Shown here: positions 46,060-57,899 of the stretch, in pieces
Layout: each line of letters opens with the position of its first letter
Numbering within the stretch: position 1 is the first letter of the stretch
NCBI GenBank assembly: GCA_023213395.1
Contig: CM041465.1
Span: forward strand, 57,791,741-57,855,740
Length of the DNA: 64,000 nucleotides
Reading direction: 5' to 3'
From: Cycas panzhihuaensis
Lineage: Eukaryota > Cycadophyta
Notes under the pieces: model-generated
What the model saw: only the letters and a program-made list of their open reading frames with translations
What the model was told of the DNA's origin: nothing
Database searches by the model: none
Position numbers and translations under genes: made by a program

Positions 46060-46410
46060 ATTAAAGGCACATAGGATATATTGGATAGTAATTGAAGAGA
46101 ATAAGGATATCAATAGTAAAGCTTAGTGATAAAGAGAAAGGAACTATAGAGAATAGATCTAATACACACCCACCATCTGATCAAAAAAGACTTGGGAATT
46201 ATAATATATATTAATAGGACCATGATAAAAATGTAAAACATTCATTAAGACTCATATGATGGCATCATACATAGCTTCATTATTAGTTGCCCTTGGTGAA
46301 AATAATCTAGTAAAGGAAAAGAGGTTCTTTGATTGATCATATATCACCTATGCGGTAACAAAATGTCTTGGGTTACCTCTACTACCCCCATCAATAAATA
46401 TATTTAATAC
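46060..46410 (-). pseudogene. T3 second RNase H-like domain
   Basis: The minus strand reads NIFIDGGSRGNPRHFVTA, a stop (family Gln or Trp), VIYDQSKNLFSFTRLF, ATNNEAMYDAII and INIYYNSQVFFDQMVGVY, then after two stops SSITIQYI, AFNTKINALVSFIL. The first block (Asp-Gly-Gly-Ser-Arg-Gly-Asn-Pro) is the best preserved of the four copies; the VDSQ Asp has become Asn. It lies about 1 kb beyond the integrase end, as in T1. Confidence 0.82.
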
Positions 46411-47354
46411 CTTGGAAGGGATAGGAACCAAAGTTCATAGACAAAGTGATAAATGAAGGGTAATTGTGGGAATCAATCAATGAGGAGCTAGCAGTAAATA
46501 ATAGTCAAACGATTTCAAATACAAGGAGAGAAAGATAAGATCATAACTAGGATAACTACTAAAAATAAAAAGATGTCAAGCAAGTTTCAATCATAACTAA
46601 GCCCATGATGGATCCACACAATTGGATTTAAAGGTCCTGATTGATGCACCCAAATGAACCCAACTTATAGTAAATATAGGTGGGGATGAAGCTGTTATAT
46701 GACTTACCCTAGATAGTAAGAGGATGGTAGAAATAAAATAAAATTCTTTTATGCCTTTTTAACCTTTTCTTTTAATACCAATTTTTCAATATCTGTAAGA
46801 GAATAACTCTTATAATCATCTAGTTATGAAACATCTTTTCTCAATGTAGCAAGGATTGCTCCTTTTTAATAAAACTAAGGTGAAAGGATGTCAACCAACC
46901 TTCTTGAAGGCTAAATCATCAGTAATGAAAAAGGAACTCTAAATCATGATGTCTCTAAATATAATAGGAGAGGCAACAAAATGATTATTTACCTAGGGAG
47001 TGTAGTAAAGTATACTAAGGATTATGGATAAATGAAAATAGATGATAAATAAATAAAGAGGAACCTCAATGGTGTAGGATAAAAATGGAAAACCAATTAA
47101 ATAACTCCCATACTAATTGAAGATGACAACTTATGTTCTACTTTGGGTATAGCTATTAAGAATATAGTTAGGGGCCAAATTTCTCCTTTGAGCTTATAAC
47201 TCAAAAGAGAAGCAAAAAGAGGAAGGAAAAGGAAGATGCTAATAATGGAGAGGAAATTCTCATGACCAATGCCTATGTCTAAGAGAGGATAATAGCCTTA
47301 CATGGTTAATGGAATGTTATCATATGAACTCAATTGATTGAAAAGGTAATTAAT

Positions 47355-47415
47355 AAGGAGATTGTTTATAGTTTAGGCTTATCAGATAATAGAACTTTTA
47401 GAGCTATAATTTGCC
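47355..47415 (-). repeat. T3 motif repeats just after integrase
   Basis: The minus strand reads AATGAGGGCAAATTATAGC and GATAAGCCTAAACTATAAAC, about 20 bases after the integrase stop, as in T1 and T4. Between here and the second RNase H (46,410-47,355) I see no coding remnant. Confidence 0.7.
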
Positions 47416-47429
47416 CTCATTATAGAGGT

Positions 47430-49430
47430 GTGTCATTAAGCATAAAATTTCCTTAAGAATTATGAATTGATAGGTTTCTTAAGTTCTAAACCCTCTAGTG
47501 TAGAGGTCCAATAAGCACCATTTTTTAAGTCCTTAATTACTAAATATGACCCCATCCATTTTGATGAGAACTTATATTATCTATTATGAAGGTATTCTAA
47601 TTTTAAGACTTTATCTCCAATATGGAACTTTTAGGGCCTAAGTTATTTACCATGAGTAGCTTGAGTTCTGACTTTAGAACCCAAATTATTTTGGAGTGTC
47701 ATCAAATAAGTTTCATTAATTTTCTCAAGCTCTAAAAGATGCTTCTCTTTAGAATTGTTCATTGGTAAGCTCTTTTAATGAGAGATACAATGATGGGATT
47801 TCAGCCTCTAAAGGAAGGATATCTTCAACACCATAAACTAGGGAGAAGGGAGTCATAATGGTGGCATTTTTTATTGACATTTAGTAGGCCCATAGTGTAG
47901 GAAATAATTGCATGCGCCAATCTTGATGTGAATTGGCTACTATCTTGGCTAAGATCTTAGATAAGGTTTTATTAAATGCCTCAGCCTAATTGTTGGCTTA
48001 AGGGTGATATGGAGCTAATAACCTATGAGTAATATAAAATTTATTATATAATTTACTTATGTTTAGATTATAGAATAAGGTTCCATTATCTGTTATAATG
48101 ACATCAGGAACCCCAAACCTATAAATAATGTATTAAAAGATAAATGTGATAACTATCTTTCCTATAGTTGATACTAAAGGGATAACCTCACTCTATTTAG
48201 TAAAATATTATGTACTAGTGATAATAAATTTATGGCCGTTTAAGGATGGAGGAAAATTTTGCCTTAAAAGGTTTAAACCCCAGTGGGAAGAGGGCCAAGG
48301 AGACATTATAGATTTGAGATCTTGAGCAAGCTTATGGATTAGTGTGGCATATGAGTGGCATTTTTCCTATTTATGGACATAAGCATAAGCATCTCTAAAT
48401 AATGAAGGCCAATAATATCCCATACGAAGAATACATTGGATGATAAATTGATTGCTAAAATGGTCTCCATGCATTTCATCATGGTATTCTACCAAAGTAA
48501 TATAAGCTTCTTTGGGAGAAAGACATCTTGGTAAGACTTTATCAAATGAGCACTTATAAAGGGTATCATCAAGGAAAAAATATTAATGAGTAATGGCCCA
48601 AATTCCCCTTCTCTTCTTAGAGGAAGAAGAAGTAGGAAGGATTTGGTTGTGTAAATAATATTTGATTTCTTTATACCAAAGATCTTCCAAAGGAACAACC
48701 TCAACCTATAGGATATGTTCATCAGGAAACCTATCATCTATAGCTTAATTATCATGATTTGGTAATGGGGCATTAGCCATCATCTTAGTAATAACTTTTT
48801 CTTTTTTAGATTTTTGATTAACTATGTGAAAATTAAACTCTTAAAATAAGAGTACCTATTTTCCTAAATGACCTATAAGATTCATCTTTGTTAAAAAGTA
48901 CCTAATAAGATCTGATTAAATAATGAGAAGGATGGTATTATCCAATACATAATGACATAACCTTTTAGTGGTAAAAACTAAAGAGACTTTCTTTTTTGAT
49001 AGAAGGATAACAGAGTTCTATAGTAGTCAACATTCTACTAATAAAGTAGATGGCTTGTTCCCTGCTAAATCATCCTCTTAGGCCAACATGCCTACCAAAG
49101 ACTCTTTAATGGAGGAGTTGTATAAAACAAAAGGCTTATTAAATATAAGAGGTGCAAGGATGAAGGATAAAACCAATGCTTAATTTAACATGTCAAAGGA
49201 CTCTTATGTAAGAGGAATCCAAATAAGAGAAAGTTCTTTCTTTAATAGATTCTTAAGGGGTTTGGCATCTAGAGAAAAGTTAATAATGAAACACTTGAGC
49301 AAACTAAGCCTACCTAAAAAGGATTTAACTTATTTCTATGTTTAAGGAGGAGGCATTTTAATGATGGCCTTAACTTTATCTGGGTCAACCCTTGCCATGT
49401 TTTGGTTAGGCCTAGACCAAGTATCTCTTT
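47430..49430 (-). pseudogene. pol: T3 pol remnant: RT end, RNase H, integrase
   Basis: On the minus strand from 49,430: DPDKVKAIIKMPPP and VKSFLGRLSLLKCFII (RT connection), then LYNSSIKESLVGMLA (RNase H) to about 48,850. Integrase has GLNLLRQNFPPSLNGHKFI, the core VPDVIITDNGTLF (about 48,105), LAPYHP*ANN*AEAFNKTL (about 47,980) and DWRMQLFPTLWAY, and ends SQFLRKFYA at about 47,440. This parallels T1 text almost word for word. Stops again sit at Gln positions (YHP*). Confidence 0.87.
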
Positions 49431-49439
49431 TTTAGCATT

Positions 49440-51261
49440 ATATATTTTTTGTTTTAAGTCTAAGTCAAGAGATAAGAAGTCTATAGGAATCAGAAGTCCA
49501 CCTTTGCCAACTCCTAAGAAGGAGTCTTCACCTATTTGTACTATTTAACTTGGGTATGAATATAATAATGAAAGGCTAGGATATGAAATAAATATATGGA
49601 TCCATTGGCCTACACAAATAGATGGAGGAGTTCTAAGTCTAGAGTATGCTAATAATAAATCTTGTGTCATTCCTAGGGACTCCTTTCCATTTATCATTTT
49701 AACCTTTTAAGTTTTATTAGGATTTTAAGTGATGTAAAAGTTTTGATTTGTTTCTTTATATAGAAATTTTTAATGAAATGAAATCATAAAAGTGAACAAT
49801 GAAACAATAAGATCTAGCCATGTTCTTTTCAATAAACAAGTAAAAGAACTAACTACACATGCAAGTTTTTCTTATTTTTTCTTTTTATAAAACAAAATGT
49901 ACCAAGAATGAAAGAGAGTCTATTTCCTTTAAATGTAATACACACATTTTTAATGAGAATAACTAATGTGAAATATAATTAGCAAAACATGCATCTATAT
50001 ACATAATTTAATAAGATATTAAGTAACATATGATGCTTTTATGATGCTTTTGTTTCAATTCACATGTTATTTTCCTTTTTAGAGAATGAATTCAAAAGAA
50101 AGTCAGAGATTTCAAAGATATATTTCTACTGTTATGAATGATATTTAGTTCACAAAAAACTATATGCAATCAACCATAATCAAATCACCATTCATAAACA
50201 AGTAATAAGTTAAGAAAATAGAGAGATTCTATCACAAATGGAGTCTTTTGGACATTATAGGATCCTTGAATCTCATGCAATCTGATCACAATGAAGATAC
50301 ATCATTCATATGTCCAAATTTCTTTTCTAAAACAAGAAGAAATGAAGATAATAAGATAATACCAACAATTTCCTACAATTTCTAGTCTATTGATAAATTT
50401 CTACCTCATAATGGCCTTCTCTCCTTCATGCAATCAAACTTCTTCAAGTTTTCCCTTAAAACCAACAGGGAAGAAAAAGAAAAAACACAAGAACAAATGG
50501 CTCAAAAATAGCCACAAATAAGCAAAGGTAAAACTAGACCTCTTAGGGACTTAGATAACTAAAAAAGGAATGCGAGAGAGTAGTTATCTTTATAGTAAAG
50601 AGATGATCATTCTTCATGATAGTCTACCCATTTTCTTCCCATAAAGTGTTGACCTTTTAGCCTTGTTTTCCAAGGAAGAAAATGTAAATAAGGGTATCTC
50701 AAATATCAATAAGAAAAGCATGAATAATTCTAATTATAAATAGTTGCCAAAAGAATTGCAGAATCATGAGAAACCTCAATAGAAAAGATCTTCCTAGGAA
50801 AGAGAAGTTGAAGCTAAAAGAAATATGTGAGAAACCAATACTTTAAAAGCATTAACTATCAAAATTTGTGTAGCAATAAGTCAGCAAATAGAGCTTCAAA
50901 TTTCTTCCCTTGGGCTTGACTCTTTTCTTTAAGATAGTTCTCCAAATAACAACAGAAAAATTTCTTAGAAATCTCAAGATTCACACACCAAAACTTGATC
51001 TTTAATATACAAAAAAATAAATGATACAATACAATAGGGTTTCTAAGAGTTTTGGCTATGAATAGGGTAGGTTTCTATTGAATCTAGGCAGTGACATATA
51101 AAAATTGATGCACTAACAAAAATTTGCATTCATGCTAGTAAAAAATGTGACTAGTCATGTTTTATTAATAACAAAAAATATGACTTTCTTAATAAAATGT
51201 GATCAATTGTAATTTTGGTAGGACCAAAAATGTGATAAGTTAGAAGGTCAAAATGGCTCAT
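49440..51261 (-). repeat. Truncated 5' LTR of T3
   Basis: The LTR-end block GAAGACTCCTTCTTAGGAGT lies at about 49,508-49,530 on the minus strand, only about 80 bases from the pol remnant, so leader, gag and protease are deleted. The palindrome region (51,125-51,230) matches that of the 3' LTR at 44,224-44,340. No genes are seen inside it. Confidence 0.65.
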
Positions 51262-51602
51262 TATTAGGATTAATGTTCATCACCCCACTCCCACTATTTT
51301 ACATGTGTATGGACACATGTGAAGGTAAGTCAGGCAAGGTTAAGTTGATTTGAGTTAAGTTGTTGAGTTATGTAATATTTTATTATTATTTAAATTATAG
51401 GGGTTAAGGAGTTTCCCTCCTCCCCCAAACTATATATTTGGAGGGGTGTCCAACCCTGGTGTCTTTAGACACCACCTATATTAGAAATTTGCTATGTACT
51501 CTCTCAAAGATGGATTGAATACAGAGGCTTATGTGTTTATACAATAATATTTTGACTATTTGATTATGCTCTTCTCTATCTCCAACATTGTATGATCCTT
51601 CA
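51262..51602 (+). repeat. Copia-type LTR (LA) followed by a primer site
   Basis: It starts TATTAGGATTAATG (TGTTGGG in the relative at 56,751) and ends ATCCTTCA. TGGTATCAGAGC at 51,605-51,616 is a perfect initiator-Met primer site three bases on. A perfect hairpin GGTGTC-TTTA-GACACC lies at 51,458-51,473. Only about 70 bases of leader remain before a reverse-strand copia begins. Confidence 0.8.
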
Positions 51603-51604
51603 TT

Positions 51605-51616
51605 TGGTATCAGAGC
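51605..51616 (+). promoter_or_regulatory. Primer binding site after LA
   Basis: TGGTATCAGAGC, a perfect match to the initiator Met tRNA site. Confidence 0.88.
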
Positions 51617-51689
51617 CAGGTTTAGCTCCTTTACCATTATCACTTCATAAAGATTTTATTTTATAATCACATTCATTTTCAACCATCAC

Positions 51690-53300
51690 TTTCCAATCAC
51701 AAAAGTGATCAAATATGTCTGATTTATTCTTGAGAAAATAAACCCAGGCTTTCTTGATGTAATCATCCATAAACACAAGTGTATATTAAGCTCTTGATAT
51801 CGAATGGTTTGGGAGTGGTCCCATAATATCTAAGTGCAAAATCTCTAGCTTTTCCTTGGCTCTTCAGGTATTATCTTGAGAAAAAGGATAGCGATGATGC
51901 TTGCCATACATACACCCTTTGCATACATCGTTTGAGTAAGAAATTGACGACAGTCCTTCCACCATCTTTAACCTCTTCAATAGTGTAATACTCATGTAAT
52001 TAATGTGCCCAAGGCGATTGTGCCACAATTTACTTTCATCATCCACATTGGCAACAAAGGCAAAGGACTTCTTCTAAGATTAAAATTTCTCAAACACCGA
52101 GAAGTTGTCCCTGACTTTCTCGGTAGCTATGAAAATAAAGTTCTATTTTGGGTCCTTTATTAAGCACTTATCATTATAAATCTCTACTTTTATACATTGT
52201 TTATAGATCTATTGAGCAGACAGAAGGTTCAACTACATCTTGGGTATATAACATACCCTAGAAAACTTGCCTCTTGTAATGGAAACTTCACCGATACCAT
52301 CTACTAACAACATGCGACCATCTCCAAGAATGATCCGAGCACCACTTTGATTTGCATTCAATATATCAAAGTTCTGCCTTTAGTAACAGATGTGCTTCTG
52401 CACTCTAGAATCCAGCACCCAATGGTCTCTTTGATCTGACTCAGCTAATAAGGTTTGTGCTCAGATGTAATGAGATGTAATACTCTTTCCTTTATCATCC
52501 TGGTTACCTTTGCACTTGTCACAACGCTTGACCCAATAGTTCTTTTTATGGTGACCATCCTTCTTGCAATAACTACACTTTCTATTAAATTTCTTCTTAT
52601 CTTGAGAGCTTTCTATAGACCATTGTGTGATCTTCTCCTCCCTAACGGCCTCATTCCTCTAAGTTTTCATGGCTAACACCTGACTTGAACCAAAACCTCC
52701 AAGTAATCCATGATGTTTTAGCTTAGCATCCTCTGTTAGAATTAGGTTTTTGAGCCTATCAAAAGTTTCTACATCCATCACTTCATTTCTATCATAAATG
52801 GTCTAGAATGTGGCAAACACAACTGATAGCTTCAACATGATTATCATAAACAAAAGCATATCATCAATCAAGTTCTATTTAAATTCTTCTAGCTTGTTCC
52901 TCAAGTTGGTTATTTTATTTAGGTAGGAGCTGATATTATTCTCATCTTCAACTTTTGAATTCAGTAGTTCCAACATCAGTGTAAGATGCATATTCATCTT
53001 CTTCTTCTCAAAAGTATCATACAACTTCGTCTAAATCTCGGCTAGGTCATCTAGATTGTGAACCAGTGCCCTCTAGTCTGGCACCAGTGAGAGTTTCAGT
53101 AATCCAATGGCCATAAACTACTTTTCTTCAAGTTTGATATGCTCCTTATGGTCAAGTAGAACTGAAACAAACTTTGTCTTGGTGATTTCCTAGAGTTGGT
53201 TCACCATCAGTATAAGCTCCATATTGGCCTTCTATTTGTTAAAATTATTATTGTTAAAGATAACCTTAGGCATAAGTTTCTCCATCTCAAACAACAGGCT
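51690..53300 (-). pseudogene. gag: Reverse-strand copia: gag, protease, start of integrase
   Basis: On the minus strand from about 53,300: Gag text such as ELILMVNQLQEI, YLNKITNLRNKLEE and DVETFDRLKNLILTEDAKLK; a zinc knuckle CSYCKKDGHHKKN at about 52,575 (last Cys lost); protease WVLDSRVQKHICY at about 52,430 (Asp-Ser-Gly now Asp-Ser-Arg); RIILGDGRMLLVDGIGEV; a GAG-pre-integrase domain at 51,864-52,046 (LWHNRLGHINYMSI; CKGCMYGKHHRYPFS); and the first integrase core motif LHLDIMGPLP near 51,815. It breaks off at about 51,690, so RT and RNase H are missing. Stops such as M*LNLLS occur, but large parts remain open. Confidence 0.85.
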
Positions 53301-54811
53301 ATAATATGAATCACACAATACTAGATGATCATATTAAGGATAAAAATACACCCTTGTGTCATCCTTTAGTCCAAGAGCGATCCCTGGAGGCTTTAAAACA
53401 CTAATTATACTTGCAGATGTAGGTCACCGACTTCTTCTTTCTCTACAACCGTCAACAAACATCCTTTAAATAACCTTCTAAAGTGTCAAAAAGACCCTTA
53501 AGGCATGCAAAATGATGCTTTACAAACAAGGATAGCTCCAAGGCACAGTCTCCAAGTCTTTGTCACAAAAAAATTCTCCTTGATCCGAGCTCAAAATGGA
53601 CCAAGAGCACTCCAAATATGTTATAATATATAATACTATGGTATATCAATGGTTCAAAGGGTTTTTATGAAGTTTAATTGAAGGGGGAATATGCCAAAAG
53701 GCATATTCCTAAAAGTGGCAACTTTTATAAAGAGATGCACTTCCTTACTTAACCCACATGCTCCAAATATCAATTAAAAGGTATTTATGATATTACTAAG
53801 TTTGAACCTTAGTATAAACACCACATAAACTTAATATTAAAATGCACGAGGTGATGGGAAAAGAAACGGCTACCGCTTCATACTAGGTTGTCCTGCACAT
53901 ACCATACAGACCAACGGACTGAGATGGAGGGATATTACTCACTGTACGACTAGTAAACATGCTAATTTTAGCCTCACAAGGTCTCAAACATGCCTAGCCT
54001 CACTAAGGACATACCCAACCAGCCTTAAACGGGCCCATCTAGTCTCAAAAAATGCCCAGCCACACTCCAAGTGTTCCAAATCAATCACGAATCATGCTCA
54101 ACCATCATACAAGACACTCAGACAGCCTTAGAATAGTTGTACAGTCCTTGTTTAATGTACCCAGGTCTTCAAAGGAGTATATAATTAGCCTGGCTATTGC
54201 TCAACATATAGATGCAGGCTCAACATTATGTATACAGTAGAGATAGGCAGATTACACTCCTAATTAAAGACACCACAACTCAAAAAATCAATAGTTTAAT
54301 ATTATGTTCTACTATATTCTCAATCTAATCTTGGTATAGAGGGCTAAAAATATCCAAAAAAGGTTCTAATCTCTCCCTTATATAGACAAGATGAATGAAA
54401 TACTAGAAAAGACTTGCCCTTTCTTAGTTTTATAGTATTTTTTATGAGAAAATGACCAACTTACTTATGTACATAGATGGCTATCCTCAAAGTCATCAAA
54501 TCACCATCAGTACATGTTTTGCTTACTTGAATCACTTCAACAGATCATCAACTAGCTTTGGATAACCCCCAATGAGCTAATTTCAACCACAAACATGGTC
54601 TTCATGCTTGAATACTAACTCCAATAACCCTTACATTCCATTGAATATTGATATGCACCACTTCAACCACCACTGATTTATTGTGCCTGCTTAAATAACT
54701 TGTTAGAGGTGATGGACTCTCAAGATAAGTCATGGGTTTGACAGCTTCACTCGATAACCAACGATCATACTACTCCACTAAACGTTAGGCTTTAGTTGTG
54801 TAAGACCCTAC
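53301..54811 (-). other. Leader region of the reverse-strand copia
   Basis: About 1.5 kb between the gag start and the primer site. I see no coding family; a 62-codon open frame at 54,052-54,240 on the + strand has no resemblance to anything I know. Part may be an unrelated insertion, since copia leaders are usually shorter. Confidence 0.45.
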
Positions 54812-54824
54812 GACTCTCATACCA
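54812..54824 (-). promoter_or_regulatory. Primer binding site of the reverse-strand copia
   Basis: The minus strand reads TGGTATGAGAGTC directly after the LTR end. It resembles the initiator-Met site TGGTATCAGAGC with changes. Confidence 0.7.
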
Positions 54825-55190
54825 TGTTTAGGAATATGAAATCATACACAAATGTTCCCATACATAGGATCTTTAACCATACATAGTAAGTAACAAATAG
54901 AAAACATAGAAAACAAGTGCATAGTAGATAGGAATTTATGTGGAAAACCCTTTTGGGACAAAACCCACCATAAATAGGACCCTTGATGGATCACTTGATT
55001 ATTGCACAATGAATACTTTTTTTATTATGGATATATAAGGCCTCAAGGGATTTATACTCTCTAAGAGGTGTTTCTCGATTAGGGTTCTGACCCTCTAAAT
55101 AAGTCATGCCTTTTGGCTTCGCACCCTTTCACTTGACTAAACCACATTAACGTTAACTAAGTGGTTTAATAATTAACTGCCATGTTAACA
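54825..55190 (-). repeat. 5' LTR of the reverse-strand copia
   Basis: The minus strand runs from TGTTAACATGGCAG (55,190) to ATTCCTAAACA (54,825), 366 bp with TG/CA ends. The GGTTTTCCACATAAATTCC-type block near its inner end is common in plant copia LTRs. Confidence 0.8.
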
Positions 55191-56034
55191 CACTCAAAAC
55201 TAAAACTAGGCACTTCTTACCTTAGCATTTTATTTCTATTATATTTAAAAGTATCTCTAAGCTATTTGTTTTATTGATTAAGGAGATTCCATTAAATATT
55301 GATGCTTATTTAAGGCCATTTTCCCTTCTTATTTGCTTATCAAGTACACTTTATTTTATAAAGATTTCTTTAAAGAGCGCATTCTCATCTTACTTATACT
55401 TCATCTAGAAGCATTTAACAAATATTTTTCATGCACTTGAGCTCTCTTTTCATAAGTTGAAGGAATTTTAAGTTGCTTAAGGACTCCTCACATTTCTTAA
55501 AGTCATTTATATGTATCATTGTATAAAATTAATATATATTTGTTGATATATTCAAGATTTAAGTTCTTCATTGTATTTTACAAGGTTTCTTATGCATTCT
55601 TGGTGAAAAGGACATAAGTATTGAATTTTTTTTTTAAGGAATTATCAAGTTAAGGGATTCATCTTCTTTGTTTACAATTTTTTTTTTGAGCATTTGAAAG
55701 ATCATTGATTCATTTATAGATCCTTCATTTAATTCATTTGAAAAGCATTAAGAGTTGCTTCAAGATTCTTTATTTAAGGAGATTTACTTGTTAAGACATC
55801 CTTGGATCAAAGCATTCAAATTGAAAGAGCATAAACATTTTTTTAGCTCTCACTTTTTCAAGCAAGTTGTTTATTTTGTTGTTTAAATAAAAGGAGAAAG
55901 GATTATATGTTTGCATCTACATTACTTTATTAAAAGAAATATTTCTTATGATTCAAAAGCTTTAAGGAGATATACTTTTTTTGTTCAAGATTAATTTGTT
56001 CATTAGAGGTTATGATTAAGTAATTACAATGGTA
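55191..56034 (+). other. AT-rich stretch, likely leader of the next gag
   Basis: No coding remnant. Repeated short words such as TTTAAGGAGAT occur (55,277, 55,777 and 55,963, with variation). Poly-T runs lie at 55,628 and 55,679. Confidence 0.4.
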
Positions 56035-56750
56035 ATGATTGAGAACAACACTAAGTTTCCCATATTTGATAGGATAAATTTTTATATTTAGAGATGTATG
56101 TTAAAATCTCACTTTGTTAAAAATAACTTATGGAAAATTGTAGAACATAGTTACCAAGTGAATGAACCCAATTTTAGAGAAAACTTTAGAAAAGATAATG
56201 AAGCCTTGACACTAATGTTTTATACTATAAATGATGATTTATTCACTTATGTTAGTGATTTGACCACATCCAAATCTACATGGGATACCACATAATCGAT
56301 TTATGGGGGAGAAATTTTAAAATTAAATGAATTTATCTATATTGATGATGTATTTCCTGTGAAACAGATAATAGTGCACGTAAATTTTGATGAAAAGACT
56401 AATGTTGTAAATATTTTTAAAGATTCTAATAAGATCAGTAAACACAATAATGCATTTGATAAGATTACATATACATATGATACAAGTGATTCCTAAAAGG
56501 TACAAGATCAAGAAGACCAAGTCAAATATGGAGACATTACCACTCATTTGAAGAAAACCACACCTATTTGGAAACCATTTGAGATACTCATTGTTGAAAA
56601 AATGACATTACAAGTTAATAACCACATCAAGAATGGAGACAAAACTATAAGACATGAGTTTAATCTCTTCTTCAAAGTGTATCTCAAGTATTTATTCCAC
56701 AAGTTCAAGGAGAAATTAAATATATACGCGATAGACATTAAGGGGGAGAA
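56035..56750 (+). pseudogene. gag: Copia gag start fused to an unassigned reading frame, before an LTR
   Basis: MVMIENNTKFPIFDR opens a copia-type Gag N-terminus, continuing with LKSHFVKNNLWKIVEHSYQ and LTTSKSTWDTT near 56,290. After a stop the frame continues with VFPVKQIIVHVNFDEKTNVV, which I do not recognise, and an open stretch of 92 codons from 56,548 (WKPFEILIVEKMTLQV; FNLFFKVYLKYLFHKFKEK). The polypurine tract AAGGGGGAGAA (56,740-56,750) and an LTR follow at once. No protease, integrase or RT is present, so this looks like a deleted or non-autonomous copia. Confidence 0.6.
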
Positions 56751-57263
56751 TGTTGGGATTAATGCCCCTCACCTAACACTCCCACATTTAGAGCATGTGA
56801 GTGCACACTTCCTCATAGTAAGTTAAGGTGAGTTTACTTTATTATGTTTTGTTATTATTTTAATGTCAAGTTATTATTTTATATTTGTTTGAATTCTAGA
56901 AGTTAAAGAGGTTGCTATTAGGACTAACCCCAATGCTATTAAAGGAACTATGTACCTAGGGCCCCTCAAAGCCACCTTTGAGGGTCCCTAAGGTACCTAG
57001 AGCCTCCCAATAGCCACCAGGAGCTGATTCTTCTTTATTAAGGTACGTACATTCATTTATTATTATTATTATTTTATTATATTTTGAATTATATACTAGC
57101 CAATGTGCAGGTAAGGTGATGGCACTTGCCACCTCCCCAAAACTCTATTTAAAGGGTGGGAATATCTCCTTAGTATTTTTTAACACTAGCAATATTTAGA
57201 AATCACTTGTTTTCTCAAAATGTATGTGATTTAACATCTTGCTCTGCTCCTCTAAATGTATCA
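56751..57263 (+). repeat. Copia-type LTR (LB) with primer site
   Basis: It starts TGTTGGGATTAATGCCC after a polypurine tract and ends GTATCA, followed by TGGTATCAGAGC at 57,266-57,277. The start resembles LA (51,262), so the two are relatives, but LB is about 170 bases longer. A long hairpin lies at 56,952-56,996. Having a polypurine tract before it and a primer site after it suggests two elements sharing one LTR, or recombination. Confidence 0.75.
56952..56996. repeat. Strong hairpin in LTR LB
   Basis: GTACCTAGGGCCCCTCAAAG (56,952-56,971) faces CTTTGAGGGTCCCTAAGGTA plus C (56,976-56,996) around CCAC. The pairing is broken only by one mismatch and one bulge. Confidence 0.88.
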
Positions 57264-57389
57264 TTTGGTATCAGAGCCAAAGAGGTGCTTGATAATTGTT
57301 TATACTAATCTAGCTTCTCATACATCTGGCAGAACTATTATATATGACTATTTGTTATAATCTTGACAAGCTCATCTGTCTACTGGAGA

Positions 57390-57895
57390 AGATAATGGTG
57401 ATTGGTATATTTAATTATTTCCAACACTATGGATATATTAAACTTTGATTAGAAATACTATCAATATGACACCTTTTTCCTTGATTTATAGTGTTAAAAT
57501 GATCCTTCCTCTTGAGATTGAAATCCCTTCATTACGTATTTCATTGAAATAATTTACTAATAAAGAGTTTCAAAGAGAAGCACATCTTTAAGAACTAGAG
57601 AAAGTCTATAAAACTTATTTATTAGCAATATTAAATAACTTGGATTCCAAAGCAAGGGTTCAGACTACTCATGATAAATAACTTAGACCAAAAAAATTTT
57701 GTATTGGTAATAAAGCATTGAAGTTGTAATACCTTCACAATAAACAATGTAAATTCTCTTCAAAGTAGACTAGACCCTATTTAGTTATTGAGGATTTAGA
57801 AAATAGTACCTACTAGGTTTCCACCTTAGAAGGTTGGGAGTTCAAAAAACCTACTCATTCCCAAATTCTAAGAAAGTTCTATGCTTAATAACATC
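57390..57895 (+). pseudogene. T4 integrase C-terminal part
   Basis: T4 begins inside integrase: DWYI*LFPTLW, MTPFSLIYSVKMILPLEIEI, QREAHL*ELEKV, KKFCIGNKALKL, SK*TRPYLVIEDLENSTY and QILRKFYA before a stop at about 57,886. It matches the T1 text at 16,384-16,871 phrase by phrase. Catalytic motifs and everything upstream are missing. The left boundary lies close to the leader of LTR LB. Confidence 0.85.
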
Positions 57896-57899
57896 CCAT

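Larger units (their letters stand above)
42590..51261 (-). mobile_element. Gypsy element T3, reverse strand
   Basis: Read on the minus strand: a truncated 5' LTR (51,261-49,440), RT end, RNase H, integrase (49,430-47,430), motif repeats, second RNase H (46,410-46,060), more repeats, polypurine tract (44,850-44,834) and 3' LTR (44,833 to about 42,590). Gag, protease and the RT core are missing, as in T1. The start of the 5' LTR is cut by the copia LTR at 51,262. Every block is more decayed than in T1. Confidence 0.8.
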
